Assembly (NCBI RefSeq): GCF_014636775.1
Contig: NZ_BMEQ01000001.1
Span: forward strand, 418,301-482,300
Length of the DNA: 64,000 nucleotides
Direction of reading: 5' to 3'
DNA from: Kocuria dechangensis
GTDB taxonomy: Bacteria > Actinomycetota > Actinomycetes > Actinomycetales > Micrococcaceae
The position numbers were made by a program, and so were the translations under genes. Shown piece after piece: positions 1 through 8,813 of the stretch. The number at the start of each line of letters is the position of its first letter. The stretch's first letter is position 1. The notes below the pieces were generated by a model. That model had not been told where the DNA came from and did no database searches. It saw nothing but the letters and a program-made list of their open reading frames with translations.

Positions 1-304
1 CCAGCGCAAGCTGCGCGTGGGGTTCGCCAAGGCGGGCCGGCTCATGGACCTGCTGGAGTCCCGCGGCGTCGTCGGGCCCTCGGAGGGCTCGAAGGCCCGG
101 GACGTCCTCGTCAAGCCCGACGACCTCGCGGCGACCCTCGCGGTGATCAGGGGCGAGGAGCCCGCCGCTCCCGCCGGGCAGGGCGGCTCCGTGGACTACG
201 GGGACGACCCGGTCGAGGCGTCCCTGGCCGAGACCGCCCCGGACTACCACGACGGTGCCGACGCCGAGGGCTCCGAGGACGCCTGGCAGCTGACCGGCCG
301 CTGA
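1..304 (+). CDS. ftsK: DNA translocase FtsK, C-terminal end (partial)
   Basis: The reading frame is open from the window edge to TGA at 302-304, giving about 100 residues of the C terminus. The opening stretch ([19 protein letters not shown], then [16 protein letters not shown]) is the winged-helix gamma domain of FtsK/SpoIIIE translocases, which reads KOPS-type polar sequences and directs DNA pumping at the division septum. After it comes an acidic, low-complexity tail of about 50 residues. The motor and membrane domains lie outside the window. The placement immediately before pgsA matches other Actinobacteria. Confidence 0.9.
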   Translation, partial: QRKLRVGFAKAGRLMDLLESRGVVGPSEGSKARDVLVKPDDLAATLAVIRGEEPAAPAGQGGSVDYGDDPVEASLAETAPDYHDGADAEGSEDAWQLTGR

Positions 305-354
305 CCCCGCCACCCACCCCCCGCCGGGACCCCGTTCCCAGGAAGCGAGCACCG

Positions 355-966
355 ATGAGCCCCGCGGAGACGCAGAAGGCCTCCAACCTCAACCTGCCCA
401 ACGCGCTGACGGCTCTGCGCATCGTGCTCGTCCCCTTCTTCGTCTGGTTCCTCTGGGCCGGGGGCCCCCAGGGGCAGGACTCCGCCGGGATGCGCTGGGC
501 GGCGTTCGCCGTCTTCGCGGTGGCGATGTACACGGACAAGCTCGACGGCGACATCGCCCGGGCGCGCGGGCTGATCACGAGCTTCGGCAAGATCGCCGAC
601 CCGATCGCCGACAAGCTGCTCACGGGCGCCGCCTTCGTGGTGCTGTCCCTGCTGGGCGAGCTGTGGTGGTGGGTCACCGTGGTGATCCTCGTGCGCGAGT
701 GGGGGATCACCCTGATGCGCTTCGTGGTCATCAAGTACGGCGTCATGGCGGCCTCGAAGGGCGGCAAGCTCAAGACCGTGCTGCAGACCGCGGCGCTCCT
801 GCTGCTGCTCCTGCCCCTCAGCCCCCTGGTGGGCGACTGGTGGCCGTGGCTGGGCTGGACCGCCATGGGCGCCGCCCTGGTGGTCACCGTCGTCACGGGC
901 GCCGACTACGTCGTGAAGGCGGTCCAGCTGCGCCGCCGGGCCATCGCGGAGCGGGACGCGCGGTGA
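355..966 (+). CDS. pgsA: CDP-diacylglycerol--glycerol-3-phosphate 3-phosphatidyltransferase
   Basis: This 203-residue integral membrane enzyme should make phosphatidylglycerophosphate from CDP-diacylglycerol and glycerol 3-phosphate, the committed step to phosphatidylglycerol and cardiolipin. The CDP-alcohol phosphotransferase signature DG-x2-AR-x8-G-x3-D-x3-D is complete near residues 63-85 (DGDIARARGL, then FGKIADPIAD). Several hydrophobic helices flank it. The ATG follows an AGGAAG ribosome site. The stop overlaps the GTG start of the cinA-like gene, so the two are translationally coupled. A second CDP-alcohol transferase function (cardiolipin or PI-phosphate synthase) is less likely given the ftsK-pgsA-cinA order. 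Confidence 0.9.
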   Translation: MSPAETQKASNLNLPNALTALRIVLVPFFVWFLWAGGPQGQDSAGMRWAAFAVFAVAMYTDKLDGDIARARGLITSFGKIADPIADKLLTGAAFVVLSLLGELWWWVTVVILVREWGITLMRFVVIKYGVMAASKGGKLKTVLQTAALLLLLLPLSPLVGDWWPWLGWTAMGAALVVTVVTGADYVVKAVQLRRRAIAERDAR

Positions 967-1499
967 CGGCGCCGGAGCCTCCGGGCGGGCCCGCCCCGGC
1001 GGCCCGGCTCGTGGCCGAGGCGGTCCGGCGGGGGCAGACGGTCGCCACCGCGGAGTCCCTGACGGGCGGGGCCCTGGCCGCCGCGATCGTCGACGTGCCG
1101 GGCGCCTCCGCCTGCTTCGAGGGGGCGGTCGTGTCCTACTCCAACCGGGTCAAGGCCGAGGTCCTGGGTGTGCCCGAAACGCTGCTGGCCGAACGGGGGT
1201 CGGTGGATCCCGACGTGGCGCTCGCCATGGCCGAGGGGGTCCGCCGCCGGCTGGGGACCGACTGGGGCGTCTCGACCACGGGCGTGGCCGGGCCCGAGCC
1301 CCACGACGGCAAGCCGGTGGGCACGGTCTACGTGGGCGTCGCCGGGCCGGGCGGGTCCACGGTGCACGGGCTCGACGCGCCGGGGGAGCGGGCCGCGGTC
1401 CGCGCGGCCACCGTGGTGGCCGCCCTGGCACGGCTCACCGAAGCGCTCGTGCTCCCAGACAACTCACAGCGAAAAAGTCCGCCCGGAGGGGAAGAATAG
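963..1499 (+). CDS. CinA-like nicotinamide-nucleotide amidohydrolase (PncC type)
   Basis: This 178-residue protein is the stand-alone C-terminal CinA domain, which deamidates nicotinamide mononucleotide to nicotinate mononucleotide in pyridine nucleotide recycling. Family motifs are visible: TVATAESLTGG near the start, VVSYSNRVKAEVLGV in the middle and GVSTTGVAGPEPHDGKPVG later. GTG 963 overlaps the pgsA stop as GTGA, which fixes the start better than any upstream alternative in this frame. The N-terminal molybdopterin-like domain of full-length CinA is absent. The historical link of CinA to competence is not supported by anything here. Confidence 0.87.
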   Translation: MTAPEPPGGPAPAARLVAEAVRRGQTVATAESLTGGALAAAIVDVPGASACFEGAVVSYSNRVKAEVLGVPETLLAERGSVDPDVALAMAEGVRRRLGTDWGVSTTGVAGPEPHDGKPVGTVYVGVAGPGGSTVHGLDAPGERAAVRAATVVAALARLTEALVLPDNSQRKSPPGGEE

Positions 1500-1636
1500 G
1501 ACCATCAGGGTGGTTATCAAATATCGCAGGCTCGAGTTGAGCCGATCGGAGTCAAGGTGCTGACCGGCCACCGCCGGGGGTACGCTCCGCAGAGGGCGGC
1601 GAGGCAGCCGCACACATGAGGAGACTAGCGATTCAC

Positions 1637-2068
1637 ATGACGAAGCAACCCGTGTCCGTCAATGGCGTCGTCCGTTGGAAGGACGTGGGCGCGGGCGATG
1701 ACGAGCGAACCGAGACGAAGGACATGAAGATGGGTGTACTCCGCCAGGAGATCGGCGAGGTTCTCCGCAACGTGCGCCAGCGGCAGGGCCGGACCCTGCG
1801 CGAGGTCTCCCACAGCGCCCGCGTCTCGCTGGGCTATCTGAGCGAGGTCGAGCGCGGCCAGAAGGAGGCCTCCTCCGAGCTGCTCGCGTCGATCTGCGCG
1901 GCCCTGGACATCCCGATGTCCCAGATGCTGCGGGAGGTCGCCGACCGGCTGGCCTACGCCGAGGGCCTCATGGTGCCGGACACGGTCCCCAGCGACCTGA
2001 CCGAGCAGTTCTCGCGGGAGTTCGGCCGCGTCAACGGCGGGGAGACCGCCGGGGCCGGCGCCCGCTGA
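1637..2068 (+). CDS. clgR: ClgR-type helix-turn-helix transcriptional regulator
   Basis: This 143-residue cytoplasmic regulator has a Cro/C1-type helix-turn-helix at about residues 35-100 ([20 protein letters not shown], then [20 protein letters not shown]). That sequence is characteristic of the actinobacterial ClgR family, activators of clp protease genes and stress functions. A basic N-terminal extension ([15 protein letters not shown]) precedes it. I chose ATG 1637 because of the GAGGAG at 1618-1623, although the spacing is long at 13 nt; ATG 1616 and ATG 1724 are alternatives. It lies between cinA and recA, a conserved position. The regulon cannot be read from this window. Confidence 0.85.
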   Translation: MTKQPVSVNGVVRWKDVGAGDDERTETKDMKMGVLRQEIGEVLRNVRQRQGRTLREVSHSARVSLGYLSEVERGQKEASSELLASICAALDIPMSQMLREVADRLAYAEGLMVPDTVPSDLTEQFSREFGRVNGGETAGAGAR

Positions 2069-2105
2069 TCCGCCGGGCGGCCCCGCCGCCCGGCCACGAC
2101 ATCCC

Positions 2106-2141
2106 GGAGGGCCCGGCGGTCGCGAGACCGCCGGGCCCTCC
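2106..2141 (+). terminator. Hairpin terminator after clgR
   Basis: A perfect 16-bp inverted repeat (2106-2121 with 2126-2141) closes a GCGA tetraloop. It lies 38 nt after the clgR stop. There is no T tract after it. Confidence 0.75.
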
Positions 2142-2242
2142 CGCGTGCGCCCGCCGCGCCGCGGGATGGGAGAATCGACCCGGACGACCACCCGGACGAC
2201 CACCCGGACAAGGGACCCGGACGAGCACGGAGGAGGGCGCGG

Positions 2243-2464
2243 ATGAGGCTGAGCAGCTTCTGGCAGCTGATGGCCGACGAGTTCGGCGCGGGGTACAGCA
2301 GGGTGCTGGCCCGCGACCTCGTGCTGGGCGAGCTGGGCCACCGCACCGCGGCCGAGGCCCTCGAGCAGGGCGTCGACCCGAAGGCCGTGTGGTTCGCGGT
2401 CTGCCGTGCCCAGGACGTGCCCCAGGCCCGGTGGTGGGGCGAGGACCGGCCCCCGCGGAGCTGA
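2243..2464 (+). CDS. DUF3046 domain protein
   Basis: A 73-residue protein of unknown function in the DUF3046 family of Actinobacteria, which is commonly found just upstream of recA. The sequence opens MRLSSFWQLMADEFG and includes LGHRTAAEALEQGVDPKAVW, with no signal peptide or membrane segment. The ATG follows a GGAGGAG ribosome site at 2230-2236. A -10-like GAGAAT lies at 2170-2175. The gene ends 41 nt before the recA SOS box, so it probably forms its own short transcript. Confidence 0.82.
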   Translation: MRLSSFWQLMADEFGAGYSRVLARDLVLGELGHRTAAEALEQGVDPKAVWFAVCRAQDVPQARWWGEDRPPRS

Positions 2465-2489
2465 TCGCCCGCCGCCGCGGGCGCGTCCG

Positions 2490-2521
2490 TGGACCCCGGA
2501 CGGATTCGAAGGTATATTCGA
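2490..2521 (+). promoter_or_regulatory. recA promoter with LexA (SOS) box
   Basis: A 16-bp near-palindrome, TCGAAGGTATATTCGA (2506-2521), matches the actinobacterial LexA box TCGAAC-N4-GTTCGA with one change in each half. A -10-like TATATT (2513-2518) lies inside the box. A weak -35 (TGGACC, 2490-2495) sits 17 nt upstream. LexA bound here would cover the -10. Confidence 0.8.
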
Positions 2522-2694
2522 AGCGACAGCACGGACTGCACAGCCCACCCGGTCCGGGAGCGGCGTCCAGCACCCGTCCCCAGGCCCGGCGCACGGCCTT
2601 ACGGTGTCCGACCCCGTCGATACCGTAGAACACGACAGCACCAGCAAGAACGGTTCCGGCCCACCGGCGGAGCCCCGCGAACACGAGGTGAATC

Positions 2695-3834
2695 ATGGCA
2701 GGCAAGGCCAGGACGCAGAGCCCCGACCGGCAGTTCGGCTCCGACCGCGAGAAGGCCCTCGACACGGTCCTCGCGCAGATCGACAAGAACTACGGCAAGG
2801 GCTCCGTCATGCGGCTGGGCGACCGCCCGGCGACGAAGATCGAGACCATCCCCACCGGCTCCATCGCCATGGACGTGGCGCTGGGCATCGGCGGGTTCCC
2901 CCGCGGACGCGTCGTGGAGATCTACGGCCCGGAGTCCTCCGGCAAGACCACGGTCGCCCTCCACGCGGTGGCCAACGTCCAGAAGGCCGGCGGCATCGCG
3001 GCCTTCATCGACGCCGAGCACGCGCTGGACCCCTCCTACGCCGAGAGGCTCGGCGTGGACACCGACAACCTGCTCGTGTCCCAGCCGGACACCGGTGAGC
3101 AGGCGCTCGAGATCATGGACATGCTGGTGGGCTCCGGCTCCATCGACATCATCGTCATCGACTCGGTCGCGGCCCTCGTGCCGAAGGCCGAGATCGAGGG
3201 CGAGATGGGCGACAGCCACGTGGGCCTGCAGGCCCGCCTGATGAGCCAGGCGCTGCGCAAGATCACGGGCCGGCTCTCGCACACCAACACCACCGCGATC
3301 TTCATCAACCAGCTCCGTGAGAAGATCGGCGTGTTCTTCGGCAGCCCGGAGACCACCACGGGCGGCAAGGCGCTGAAGTTCTACGCCTCGGTGCGCGTGG
3401 ACGTGCGCCGCATCGAGACGCTCAAGGACGGCGCCAACCCGGTGGGCAACCGCACCCGGGCCAAGATCGTCAAGAACAAGATGGCCCCGCCCTTCAAGCA
3501 GGCCGAGTTCGACATCCTCTACGGGGAGGGCATCTCCACCGAGGGCGGGCTCATCGACATGGGCGTGGAGCAGGGCATCGTCAAGAAGTCCGGCGCCTGG
3601 TTCACCTACGAGGGGGACCAGCTGGGCCAGGGCAAGGAGAACTCCCGCCGGTTCCTCAAGGACAACCCGGAGCTCGCCGAGGAGATCGAGCGGCGGATCC
3701 TCATCAAGCTCGGGATCGTGGCCGACCCCGACCAGCCTGTGGAGGCCCCGGACTCCGCCGAGGCCCCGGAGGCCGGCGCCCAGGACGAGCCGGTCGCCGG
3801 GCTGCCCGCCGAGGTCGCCGGCCCCGCCTTCTGA
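2695..3834 (+). CDS. recA: Recombinase RecA
   Basis: This 379-residue protein is the ATP-dependent strand-exchange recombinase and the coprotease that triggers LexA self-cleavage. Walker A is at about residues 78-86 (GPESSGKTT). The Walker B region reads [12 protein letters not shown], and the L2 region includes [20 protein letters not shown]. The C-terminal tail is rich in Pro, Ala and acidic residues, as usual. No intein is present. It has a 174-nt leader after its SOS box and is followed 5 nt later by recX, forming the standard recA-recX operon. Confidence 0.98.
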   Translation: MAGKARTQSPDRQFGSDREKALDTVLAQIDKNYGKGSVMRLGDRPATKIETIPTGSIAMDVALGIGGFPRGRVVEIYGPESSGKTTVALHAVANVQKAGGIAAFIDAEHALDPSYAERLGVDTDNLLVSQPDTGEQALEIMDMLVGSGSIDIIVIDSVAALVPKAEIEGEMGDSHVGLQARLMSQALRKITGRLSHTNTTAIFINQLREKIGVFFGSPETTTGGKALKFYASVRVDVRRIETLKDGANPVGNRTRAKIVKNKMAPPFKQAEFDILYGEGISTEGGLIDMGVEQGIVKKSGAWFTYEGDQLGQGKENSRRFLKDNPELAEEIERRILIKLGIVADPDQPVEAPDSAEAPEAGAQDEPVAGLPAEVAGPAF

Positions 3835-3839
3835 GCCCC

Positions 3840-4472
3840 GTGACCGAGAGCCCCTACGCGCGACGACGCCGCCGGTCCTCCGCCCGCTCCCGCGGGCCGG
3901 AGGGCCCGGCGGCGTCGTCGCCCGCGGCGTCGGACCCGGAGCCCGATCCCCGGGAGGTCGCCCGCGCCATCGTGCTGCGCCAGCTCACCGCCTCGGCCAA
4001 GAGCCGCAAGCAGCTCGAGGACAAGCTGGCCGACCGCAACGTCCCCGAGGACGTGGCGCGCGAGGTGCTGGACCGCTTCGAGGAGGTCCGCCTCGTCGAC
4101 GACGCCCAGTACGCCGAGCTCTACGTCCGCTCCCGTGCGAGCTCCCGCAAGCTCTCCCGCTCCGCCCTCCGCCGCGAGCTCGCCTCGCGCGGGGTCACCG
4201 GGGAGGTCGCCGAGGAGGCGCTCGAGCAGCGCACCGACGACGACGAGCGGGCCGACGCCGCCGAGCTGGTCCGCCGGAAGCTGCCCGCGGGCACCGACCT
4301 CTCCGACCGCACCGAGCGGGACCGGGCCGTGCGCCGGCTCGTGGGGATGCTCGGCCGGAAGGGCTACGCCCCCGGCCTGGCCTTCTCGATCGTCCAGGAG
4401 GAGCTGGCCGCCCGCGCGGACGGCGCCGAGCTCGACGGCGAGCTGGACGGGACGTACCCGGACCCCTCGTGA
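3840..4472 (+). CDS. recX: Regulatory protein RecX
   Basis: RecX binds RecA filaments and limits RecA activity. This 210-residue version has a basic, Ala-rich N-terminal extension of about 40 residues. The three-helix RecX repeats follow: ARAIVLRQLTASAKSRKQLE, then RFEEVRLVDDAQYAELYVRS, then a C-terminal repeat ending near LGRKGYAPGLAFSIVQEEL. The GTG start is 5 nt after the recA stop, so it shares the SOS-inducible transcript. Confidence 0.93.
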   Translation: MTESPYARRRRRSSARSRGPEGPAASSPAASDPEPDPREVARAIVLRQLTASAKSRKQLEDKLADRNVPEDVAREVLDRFEEVRLVDDAQYAELYVRSRASSRKLSRSALRRELASRGVTGEVAEEALEQRTDDDERADAAELVRRKLPAGTDLSDRTERDRAVRRLVGMLGRKGYAPGLAFSIVQEELAARADGAELDGELDGTYPDPS

Positions 4473-4545
4473 GCCGTCCCCGGGGCCGGCCGCGCCCGAG
4501 CCGGCCCGCCCTCCGGCCCGCGCGGTGGGCGGGCCGCCCAGCCCG

Positions 4546-4551
4546 TACAAT
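4546..4551 (+). promoter_or_regulatory. -10 element for leaderless miaB
   Basis: TACAAT lies 6 nt before GTG 4558, with no Shine-Dalgarno sequence between them. This is the geometry of a leaderless transcript. Confidence 0.65.
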
Positions 4552-4557
4552 TGACCG

Positions 4558-6069
4558 GTGATGTCGAGCCCCACAGCCCTGTCCCCGCAGCCCGCGCCGC
4601 GCTCCTACGAGGTGCGCACCTTCGGCTGCCAGATGAACGTCCACGACTCCGAGCGGATCACCGGCCTGCTCGAGGCCGCGGGCTACGTCCCCGCCGCCGG
4701 GGCGGAGCCCGACCTCGTGGTGTTCAACACGTGCGCGGTGCGCGAGAACGCGGACAACAAGCTCTACGGCAACCTCGGCCAGCTCGTGCCCGCCAAGAAG
4801 CGCAACAAGGACCTGCAGATCGCCGTGGGCGGGTGCCTGGCGCAGAAGGACCAGGACACGATCCTGCAGAAGGCGCCGTGGGTCGACGTCGTCTTCGGCA
4901 CGCACAACATCGGGTCCCTGCCGACCCTCCTCGAGCGGGCCCGGCACAACGACGAGGCGCAGATCGAGATCCTCGAGTCCCTGGAGGTCTTCCCCTCCAC
5001 GCTGCCCACCAAGCGGGACAGCGCCTACTCCGGCTGGGTCTCGATCTCCGTGGGGTGCAACAACACGTGCACGTTCTGCATCGTCCCGTCCCTGCGCGGG
5101 AAGGAGAAGGACCGCCGGCCCGGGGACGTGCTCGCCGAGGTGCGGGCGCTCGTGGAGCAGGGCGCCGTGGAGGTGACGCTGCTGGGGCAGAACGTGAACT
5201 CCTACGGCGTGGAGTTCGGCGACCGCGGCGCCTTCGCCAAGCTGCTGCGCGCGTGCGGCGGGATCGAGGGGCTGGAGCGCGTGCGCTTCACCAGCCCGCA
5301 CCCGGCCGCGTTCACCGACGACGTCATCGACGCCATGGCCGAGACCCCCAACGTCATGCCCCAGCTGCACATGCCGCTGCAGTCCGGCTCCGACCGCGTG
5401 CTCAAGGAGATGCGCCGGTCGTACCGGTCCACGAAGTTCCTGGGCATCCTGGACAAGGTGCGCGCGCGGATCCCTGACGCGGCCATCACCACCGACATCA
5501 TCGTCGGCTTCCCCGGCGAGACCGAGGAGGACTTCCAGGCCACCCTCGACGTCGTGGCGGCCTCCCGCTTCGCCTCCGCCTACACCTTCCAGTACTCGGT
5601 CCGTCCCGGCACCCCCGCCGGCGAGATGGCGGACCAGGTGCCCAAGGCCGTGGTGCAGGAGCGCTTCGAGCGGCTCGTGGCCCTGCAGGACCGGATCGCC
5701 GCGGAGGAGAACCGCGCGGTCGTGGGCCGGCAGGTCGAGCTGCTCGTCACCGCGGAGCAGGGCCGGAAGTCCGGGCAGACGCACCGGCTCTCGGGCCGCG
5801 CCCGGGACCAGCGGCTCGTCCACTTCGCCGTCCCCGAGGGCGCCGAGACGCCGCGGCCGGGCGACTTCGTGACCGTGACCGTCACCGGCGCCGCCGCGTA
5901 CCACCTCGTGGCCGACCCCCGCGGCCCGCAGGACTACGCCGTCCGGCGCTCCCGCGCCGGCGACGCCTGGGACCGCCAGGAGGCGGCCTCCTGCGGCGTC
6001 CCGGCCGCGCCCGGGGCCGCCGGCTCCCGCCCGGTGGACCTGGGCATGCCGAGCCTGCCGGTCCGGTGA
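4558..6069 (+). CDS. miaB: tRNA-2-methylthio-N6-dimethylallyladenosine synthase MiaB
   Basis: This radical-SAM methylthiotransferase adds the 2-methylthio group to i6A37 in tRNAs, after MiaA has made i6A. In its 503 residues the N-terminal UPF0004 domain starts at [16 protein letters not shown]. The radical-SAM cysteines are in [20 protein letters not shown], and a TRAM RNA-binding domain follows. The C terminus carries about 40 extra residues that I cannot assign. Start is GTG 4558 or ATG 4561, both compatible with the -10 at 4546. The stop overlaps the GTG start of miaA, which supplies its substrate. Confidence 0.95.
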   Translation: MMSSPTALSPQPAPRSYEVRTFGCQMNVHDSERITGLLEAAGYVPAAGAEPDLVVFNTCAVRENADNKLYGNLGQLVPAKKRNKDLQIAVGGCLAQKDQDTILQKAPWVDVVFGTHNIGSLPTLLERARHNDEAQIEILESLEVFPSTLPTKRDSAYSGWVSISVGCNNTCTFCIVPSLRGKEKDRRPGDVLAEVRALVEQGAVEVTLLGQNVNSYGVEFGDRGAFAKLLRACGGIEGLERVRFTSPHPAAFTDDVIDAMAETPNVMPQLHMPLQSGSDRVLKEMRRSYRSTKFLGILDKVRARIPDAAITTDIIVGFPGETEEDFQATLDVVAASRFASAYTFQYSVRPGTPAGEMADQVPKAVVQERFERLVALQDRIAAEENRAVVGRQVELLVTAEQGRKSGQTHRLSGRARDQRLVHFAVPEGAETPRPGDFVTVTVTGAAAYHLVADPRGPQDYAVRRSRAGDAWDRQEAASCGVPAAPGAAGSRPVDLGMPSLPVR

Positions 6070-6986
6070 CCCGGCCCGCGCGGGAGCTGCCCGTCGTCGC
6101 GGTCGTGGGCCCCACGGGCTCCGGCAAGTCCGACCTGGGGGTCGAGCTGGCCCTGCGGCTGGACGGCGAGGTCGTCAACGCCGACTCCATGCAGTTCTAC
6201 CGCGGCATGGACATCGGCACGGCGAAGGTCACGGACGAGGAGCGGCGCGGCGTGCCGCACCACCTCCTCGACGTCCTGGACGTCGGGGAGGAGGCCTCGG
6301 TGGCGGACTTCCAGCGCGCCGCCCGCGCCTGCTTCGCCGAGATCCGCTCCCGCGGCCGGGTCCCAGTCCTGGTGGGCGGGTCGGGCCTGTACGTGCGCGC
6401 GGCCCTGGACGTCCTCGAACTGCCCGGCACGGATCCCGCGGTGCGCGCCCGGATCGAGCAGGAGCTGGCCGAGCAGGGCCCCGGGGCCCTGCGGGAGCGG
6501 CTGCGGCAGGTGGACCCGGACTCGGCAGCCCGCCTGCGGGACGACCGCCGCGTGGTGCGGGCCCTGGAGGTCTGGGAGCTCACGGGCCGCCCCTTCACCT
6601 CCTTCATGCCCCGCCGCGAGTACGTCGAGCCGGCCGTGCAGATCGGCCTGGACGGGGACCGCGCCGAGCTCCACGACCGGCTCGCCCGCCGCGTGGACGC
6701 CATGGTCCGGGCCGGCCTCGAGGACGAGGTCCGCGCGCTCGCCGGGCGCGGGCTGCGCGAGGGCCGCACGGCGCGCCGGGCGCTGGGCTACGGCCAGTTC
6801 CTGGACGTCGTGGACGGGCGGGCCACCGCGGCCGAGGCGGCCGAGGCCACCGTCGTGGCCACCCGGCAGTTCGCCCGCCGGCAGCTCACCTGGTTCCGCG
6901 CGGACCCGCGCGTGCACTGGCTGGACCGGGCCGACCCGGGGCTGGTCGACCGGGCCGTGGAGATCGTGGCGCAGGCCGCGGCCTGA
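6066..6986 (+). CDS. miaA: tRNA dimethylallyltransferase MiaA
   Basis: MiaA transfers a dimethylallyl group to N6 of A37 in tRNAs reading UNN codons. The 306-residue protein has a P-loop at the N terminus ([16 protein letters not shown]), then [19 protein letters not shown], the segment around [12 protein letters not shown], and the C-terminal region with [16 protein letters not shown] 6066 overlaps the miaB stop, so translation of the two tRNA A37 modification enzymes is coupled. Confidence 0.95.
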   Translation: MTRPARELPVVAVVGPTGSGKSDLGVELALRLDGEVVNADSMQFYRGMDIGTAKVTDEERRGVPHHLLDVLDVGEEASVADFQRAARACFAEIRSRGRVPVLVGGSGLYVRAALDVLELPGTDPAVRARIEQELAEQGPGALRERLRQVDPDSAARLRDDRRVVRALEVWELTGRPFTSFMPRREYVEPAVQIGLDGDRAELHDRLARRVDAMVRAGLEDEVRALAGRGLREGRTARRALGYGQFLDVVDGRATAAEAAEATVVATRQFARRQLTWFRADPRVHWLDRADPGLVDRAVEIVAQAAA

Positions 6987-7020
6987 GCCGGCGGCCCCGC
7001 GGCCGTCGTGCCGCGCCGCG

Positions 7021-7026
7021 TATCAT
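7021..7026 (+). promoter_or_regulatory. -10 element for leaderless dapF
   Basis: TATCAT ends 6 nt before GTG 7033. No ribosome site lies between them. Confidence 0.65.
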
Positions 7027-7032
7027 GTCGGG

Positions 7033-7998
7033 GTGACCTCCACGCAGACCCGGACCACCCGCCCCGCCCACGCCCCGGAGGCCCTCAGCCCCTGGGGGGA
7101 GCTGCGGGGCCGTCCCTTCGCCAAGGGCCACGGCACCGGCAACGACTTCGTCCTGATCACGGACCCGCACGCGGAGCTGGCGCTCGACGCCGAGCTGGTC
7201 GCCCTCGTGTGCGACCGGCACCGCGGCATCGGCGGGGACGGCCTGATCCGGGCCGTGCGCTCCGAGTCCCTCCCGGAGGGCCCGGCCGTGCTGGAGACCG
7301 CCCCGGACGCCGAGTGGTTCATGGACTACCGCAACAACGACGGCTCGGTCGCGGAGATGTGCGGCAACGGCGTGCGCGTGTTCGTGCACCACCTCATCAG
7401 CGAGGGCCTCGTGGACGTCCCCGAGGGCGAGGTGCTGCGGATCGGCACCCGCGCGGGCGTGAAGACCGTGGGCCGCACCCCCTCCGGCTACGCCGTGGAC
7501 ATGGGGCCGTGGAGCTTCCTGGACGGCGAGGCCGCCCGCACGCGCGGCTCCGACGCCGTCGTGACCGCCCGGGGGCTGAAGGTGCCGCGCCCAGCGCTGT
7601 CCATCGGCATGGGCAACCCGCACACCGTCGTGGCCCTCGCCGAGGGGGAGAAGCTCGACCAGCTCGACCTCCACACCGCCCCGGGCGTGCGCCCCGTCCC
7701 CGAGGACGGGACCAACGTCGAGTTCGTGGTCCCCGCGGACGGCGACGACGACGGGGTCGGCCGCATCCGGATGCGGGTGCACGAGCGCGGGGTCGGCGAG
7801 ACGCAGTCCTGCGGCACGGGCGCGTGCGCCGCGGCCGCCGCGACCCGCTTCTGGGGCGGGGTCACCGCCCCGGACCAGTGGCTCGTGCAGGTGCCCGGCG
7901 GTGTCGTCTCCGTGACGTTCGTCCCGGCCCCCGACGGCTCCGAGCACGTGGTGCTCGCGGGCCCGGCCGTGCTCGTGGCCCACGGCACGCTCGACTGA
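7033..7998 (+). CDS. dapF: Diaminopimelate epimerase
   Basis: DapF converts LL- to meso-diaminopimelate for lysine and, where used, peptidoglycan. The 321-residue protein shows both catalytic cysteines in context: EMCGNGVRVF and QSCGTGACAAAAA. FAKGHGTGNDFVLI marks the N-terminal substrate loop. The GTG start fits a leaderless mRNA (see 7021-7026). It faces away from the miaA end by 46 nt and probably has its own transcript. Family assignment is secure. Confidence 0.95.
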   Translation: MTSTQTRTTRPAHAPEALSPWGELRGRPFAKGHGTGNDFVLITDPHAELALDAELVALVCDRHRGIGGDGLIRAVRSESLPEGPAVLETAPDAEWFMDYRNNDGSVAEMCGNGVRVFVHHLISEGLVDVPEGEVLRIGTRAGVKTVGRTPSGYAVDMGPWSFLDGEAARTRGSDAVVTARGLKVPRPALSIGMGNPHTVVALAEGEKLDQLDLHTAPGVRPVPEDGTNVEFVVPADGDDDGVGRIRMRVHERGVGETQSCGTGACAAAAATRFWGGVTAPDQWLVQVPGGVVSVTFVPAPDGSEHVVLAGPAVLVAHGTLD

Positions 7999-8032
7999 GA
8001 CCGACCCCCGGGACGGGGGAGCCGCGGGCCGC

Positions 8033-8695
8033 TCAGGCCCGGCGCTCGACCCGCAGGACCCGGAAGCCCCGGTCGGTGCTGTGCCGCGAGACCGCACAGT
8101 CCCCGCCCAGGGCGGACGCGAGCCACTTCTGCAGCGAGTCGGCGCCCAGGTTCTTCTGCACCACGAGCCACGCGGTCCCGCCCGGGGCGAGCCGGGGCAG
8201 CCACAGCAGCAGCAGCTCGTGCAGCTGCTGCTTGCCGATCCGGATCGGCGGGTTGGACCAGATCGTGTCGAAGCGCCGCTCCGCGGGCACCTGCCCGGGC
8301 AGCAGCGCCACCACGTTGTCCAGGCCCAGGGCAGCGGCGTTGTCCCGGGTCAGGCGCAGGGAGCGCTCGTTGACGTCCACGGCGGTGACGCGCGAGCCGG
8401 GCGCCGCGGCGGCCATGCTCAGGGCGATCGGGCCCCAGCCGCAGCCGACGTCCAGCAGCTCCCCGCCCTGCGGATCGGGAACATTTTCCAGCAGCACGGA
8501 CGTTCCCTTGTCGAGGCCTCGCGGGCTGAACACCCCGTTGGAGGTCTGCAGCACGACCTCCCGCCCGCGCAGGGCCACGGTCACGGGGCGCCGGAGCTCC
8601 GGCGTCGCGGGGTCCTCGGAGAAGTAGTGCTCGGTCCCCGGGTTCGGGGTCGCCGGGCCGACGACGGGATCGGGGGAGTCGGAACGCGGTGCCAT
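8033..8695 (-). CDS. RsmC-like class I SAM-dependent methyltransferase
   Basis: A 220-residue Rossmann-fold methyltransferase. The SAM-binding motif reads GELLDVGCGWGPIALSMAAA, and the catalytic SNPPIRIGK matches the NPP motif of N2-guanine RNA methyltransferases. It resembles the single catalytic domain of RsmC (16S rRNA m2G1207). E. coli RsmC has an extra N-terminal pseudo-domain that is missing here, as usual in Actinobacteria. I place the start at ATG 8695, 8 nt after a TAGCAT -10 on the minus strand; upstream starts lie within or before that promoter. Its exact nucleotide target is inferred. Confidence 0.82.
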   Translation of the reverse strand: MAPRSDSPDPVVGPATPNPGTEHYFSEDPATPELRRPVTVALRGREVVLQTSNGVFSPRGLDKGTSVLLENVPDPQGGELLDVGCGWGPIALSMAAAAPGSRVTAVDVNERSLRLTRDNAAALGLDNVVALLPGQVPAERRFDTIWSNPPIRIGKQQLHELLLLWLPRLAPGGTAWLVVQKNLGADSLQKWLASALGGDCAVSRHSTDRGFRVLRVERRA

Positions 8696-8703
8696 AGCGC
8701 ACC

Positions 8704-8709
8704 ATGCTA
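8704..8709 (-). promoter_or_regulatory. -10 element for the leaderless methyltransferase gene
   Basis: On the minus strand this reads TAGCAT. It lies 8 nt before ATG 8695, with no ribosome site. Confidence 0.55.
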
Positions 8710-8775
8710 CCGACCGCGGCCGCCGCGCCCGCACCGCGCGGCCCCCGGCCGGACCCCGATGTCCGGAGCCGAGAC

Positions 8776-8781
8776 TAGAAT
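8776..8781 (+). promoter_or_regulatory. hflX -10 element
   Basis: TAGAAT lies 32 nt before the hflX ATG. A short leader with GAAAGGA (8804-8810) follows. It is divergent from the methyltransferase promoter about 70 nt away. Confidence 0.55.
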
Positions 8782-8813
8782 CCAGGCATCACCGAATCCT
8801 TCCGAAAGGAACC

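Noticed and set aside
2176..2219. Tandem CCGGACGACCAC units upstream of the DUF3046 gene, considered as iterons or a regulator array
   Set aside because: Only two exact copies plus two degenerate ones. It is more likely a minor local duplication in low-complexity GC-rich DNA.
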